Assembly (NCBI GenBank): GCA_964465665.1
Contig: CAYXKM010000280.1
Coordinates: 1-6,359 of the forward strand
Reading direction: 5' to 3'
Source: JAKEGN01 sp964465665
GTDB taxonomy: Bacteria > Pseudomonadota > Gammaproteobacteria > Steroidobacterales > Woeseiaceae
Length of the DNA stretch: 6,359 nt
Shown: positions 5,534-6,359 of the stretch, piece by piece
Layout of the letters: the number at the start of each line of letters is the position of its first letter
Position numbering within the stretch: the first letter of the stretch is position 1
The notes under the pieces: generated by a model
The model's database searches: none
The model's input: only the letters and a program-made list of their open reading frames with translations
What the model was told of the DNA's origin: nothing
Translations under genes and position numbers: made by a program

Positions 5534-6359
5534 TCAGTGCCCGCGCTCTCTCTGACTTAACCTGCCCCTCAGCCACTGGTGGAAATCCCAAAGGGCATAC
5601 TCCTGCGGAACGAGTATGCCATGCTGATGGCGGCGGCTCCTGAGACCCTGCTGGTTCAGCTCGCACACCCGCCCGTCCTGTTCGAGCAACAGGCGCCCTA
5701 CGGCGAACAAGCGGTCGAAATCGCCACCGCAGGTGTCTGCGGTGTCCGGCAGCAACAACCAGTCGATGATCAGCTCGATCGCCTCCGGCCCACGCGGCAG
5801 CACGCACACACTGCGAACGTAGTCGGGGTGGGCGACTACGAACATGCTGCCGGTGAAAGACGCAAAAGTCACACCGCTGGCAATATCGGATTCGCTCAGG
5901 CCCGGAAGTACCGGCAACCGCGTCTGGCCGTCCATTGTCCATGTGCGCAGGCCCGGCGCAACGCGCGGCCGACCGTCGTCGCCCGGCTGCTCCGGCTGCC
6001 AGCCCGGTGTATCGGCGTAGCTCAATACCGCCTGTCGATAGAGCGGAACCAGTTTGCACAGTTCCGGATGCACCCGCGGGCAGTGATAGCACTCCGAATA
6101 GTTTTCCCAGAATACTTTCCAGTTGCAGGCCAGTGTGCGCCGGTCCTGCTGGACCGATTTCATGTCGGCAAGCGGCCAGCGTCGCAGCAAACGGGCTTCC
6201 TCTCCGAGGAAATCCGCAAGTGACTCCCCGGGTTCCTGTGACAGGTTGACGAACACGTAACCTCCCCAGCTATCGGCATGCACGCGGTACAGGGAATAGT
6301 CAGCCAGGTGAAAATCAGCGGCCGGCAATTTCGAGGGGGTGGCGGTGAGCTCGCCGTCC
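5534..6359 (-). CDS. Rieske non-heme iron oxygenase, alpha subunit, C-terminal part (5' end outside window)
   Basis: About 274 codons of the gene's 3' part are present, ending at TGA 5534-5536; the frame runs off the right edge, so the Rieske [2Fe-2S] domain (C-x-H...C-x2-H) and start are not visible. A TTG at 6326-6328 is internal. The catalytic domain carries the mononuclear iron site: NWKVFWENYSECYHC then VHPEL, giving ligands His (6083-6085) and His (6068-6070), with the third, Asp, in EQDGRVCE (5675-5677). The residue that bridges to the Rieske cluster of the neighbouring subunit, Asp in naphthalene dioxygenase, is Glu here (SECYH, 6092-6094), as in the carnitine/choline/glycine-betaine monooxygenase group (CntA, GbcA). 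WGGYVFVNL and the Q-x-G-L-x-S...E ending also fit that family. Such enzymes hydroxylate or demethylate substrates with electrons from a reductase partner, which is not in view. The exact substrate is unknown. Promoter and any upstream operon partners lie beyond the window. Confidence 0.93.
   Translation of the reverse strand, partial: DGELTATPSKLPAADFHLADYSLYRVHADSWGGYVFVNLSQEPGESLADFLGEEARLLRRWPLADMKSVQQDRRTLACNWKVFWENYSECYHCPRVHPELCKLVPLYRQAVLSYADTPGWQPEQPGDDGRPRVAPGLRTWTMDGQTRLPVLPGLSESDIASGVTFASFTGSMFVVAHPDYVRSVCVLPRGPEAIELIIDWLLLPDTADTCGGDFDRLFAVGRLLLEQDGRVCELNQQGLRSRRHQHGILVPQEYALWDFHQWLRGRLSQRERGH

Noticed and set aside
5579..6223. A 214-codon plus-strand frame opposite the Rieske oxygenase
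   Set aside because: It is antisense to conserved iron-ligand motifs and encodes no recognisable domain; it is a shadow of the real gene's codon pattern.

Overview
The window looks like a GC-rich gammaproteobacterial chromosome segment. The evidence is protein style only: an RhlE-type DEAD-box helicase closely following the proteobacterial pattern, two probable lipoproteins with classical lipoboxes, and a TPR protein of the kind common in Xanthomonadales- or Chromatiales-like lineages. The finer placement is inference. I see no tRNA, rRNA, CRISPR array, insertion sequence or phage gene.

Left part, plus strand: the 3' portion of a large TPR-repeat protein (1-1068, start outside the window), followed after 39 bases by a small cysteine-containing predicted lipoprotein (1108-1563) with a clear ribosome binding site. 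They probably share a transcript. A perfect GC-rich 10-bp hairpin (1575-1597) lies where this unit converges with the helicase gene.

Right part, all minus strand, in transcription order: the C-terminal catalytic domain of a Rieske non-heme iron oxygenase alpha subunit (5534-6359, N-terminus outside the window), a lipoprotein-type penicillin/AHL acylase-family Ntn hydrolase (3316-5505) 28 bases downstream, a decayed 3' scrap of an ABC-2 transporter permease (3159-3315) touching the acylase stop codon, an AT-rich hairpin, then the helicase rhlE (1617-2906) with its own candidate promoter and a leader of about 140 nt.

The oxygenase and acylase are probably co-transcribed and may act on the same kind of compound, for example an N-acylated or quaternary-amine substrate; that link is inferred from position only. 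The two observations most worth following are the frameshifted ABC-2 permease remnant in apparently non-coding DNA, and a leader in front of rhlE in which one anti-Shine-Dalgarno 7-mer can pair either with a nearby copy of the ribosome-binding sequence or with the ribosome binding site itself. I do not see a convincing wholly new multi-gene system.
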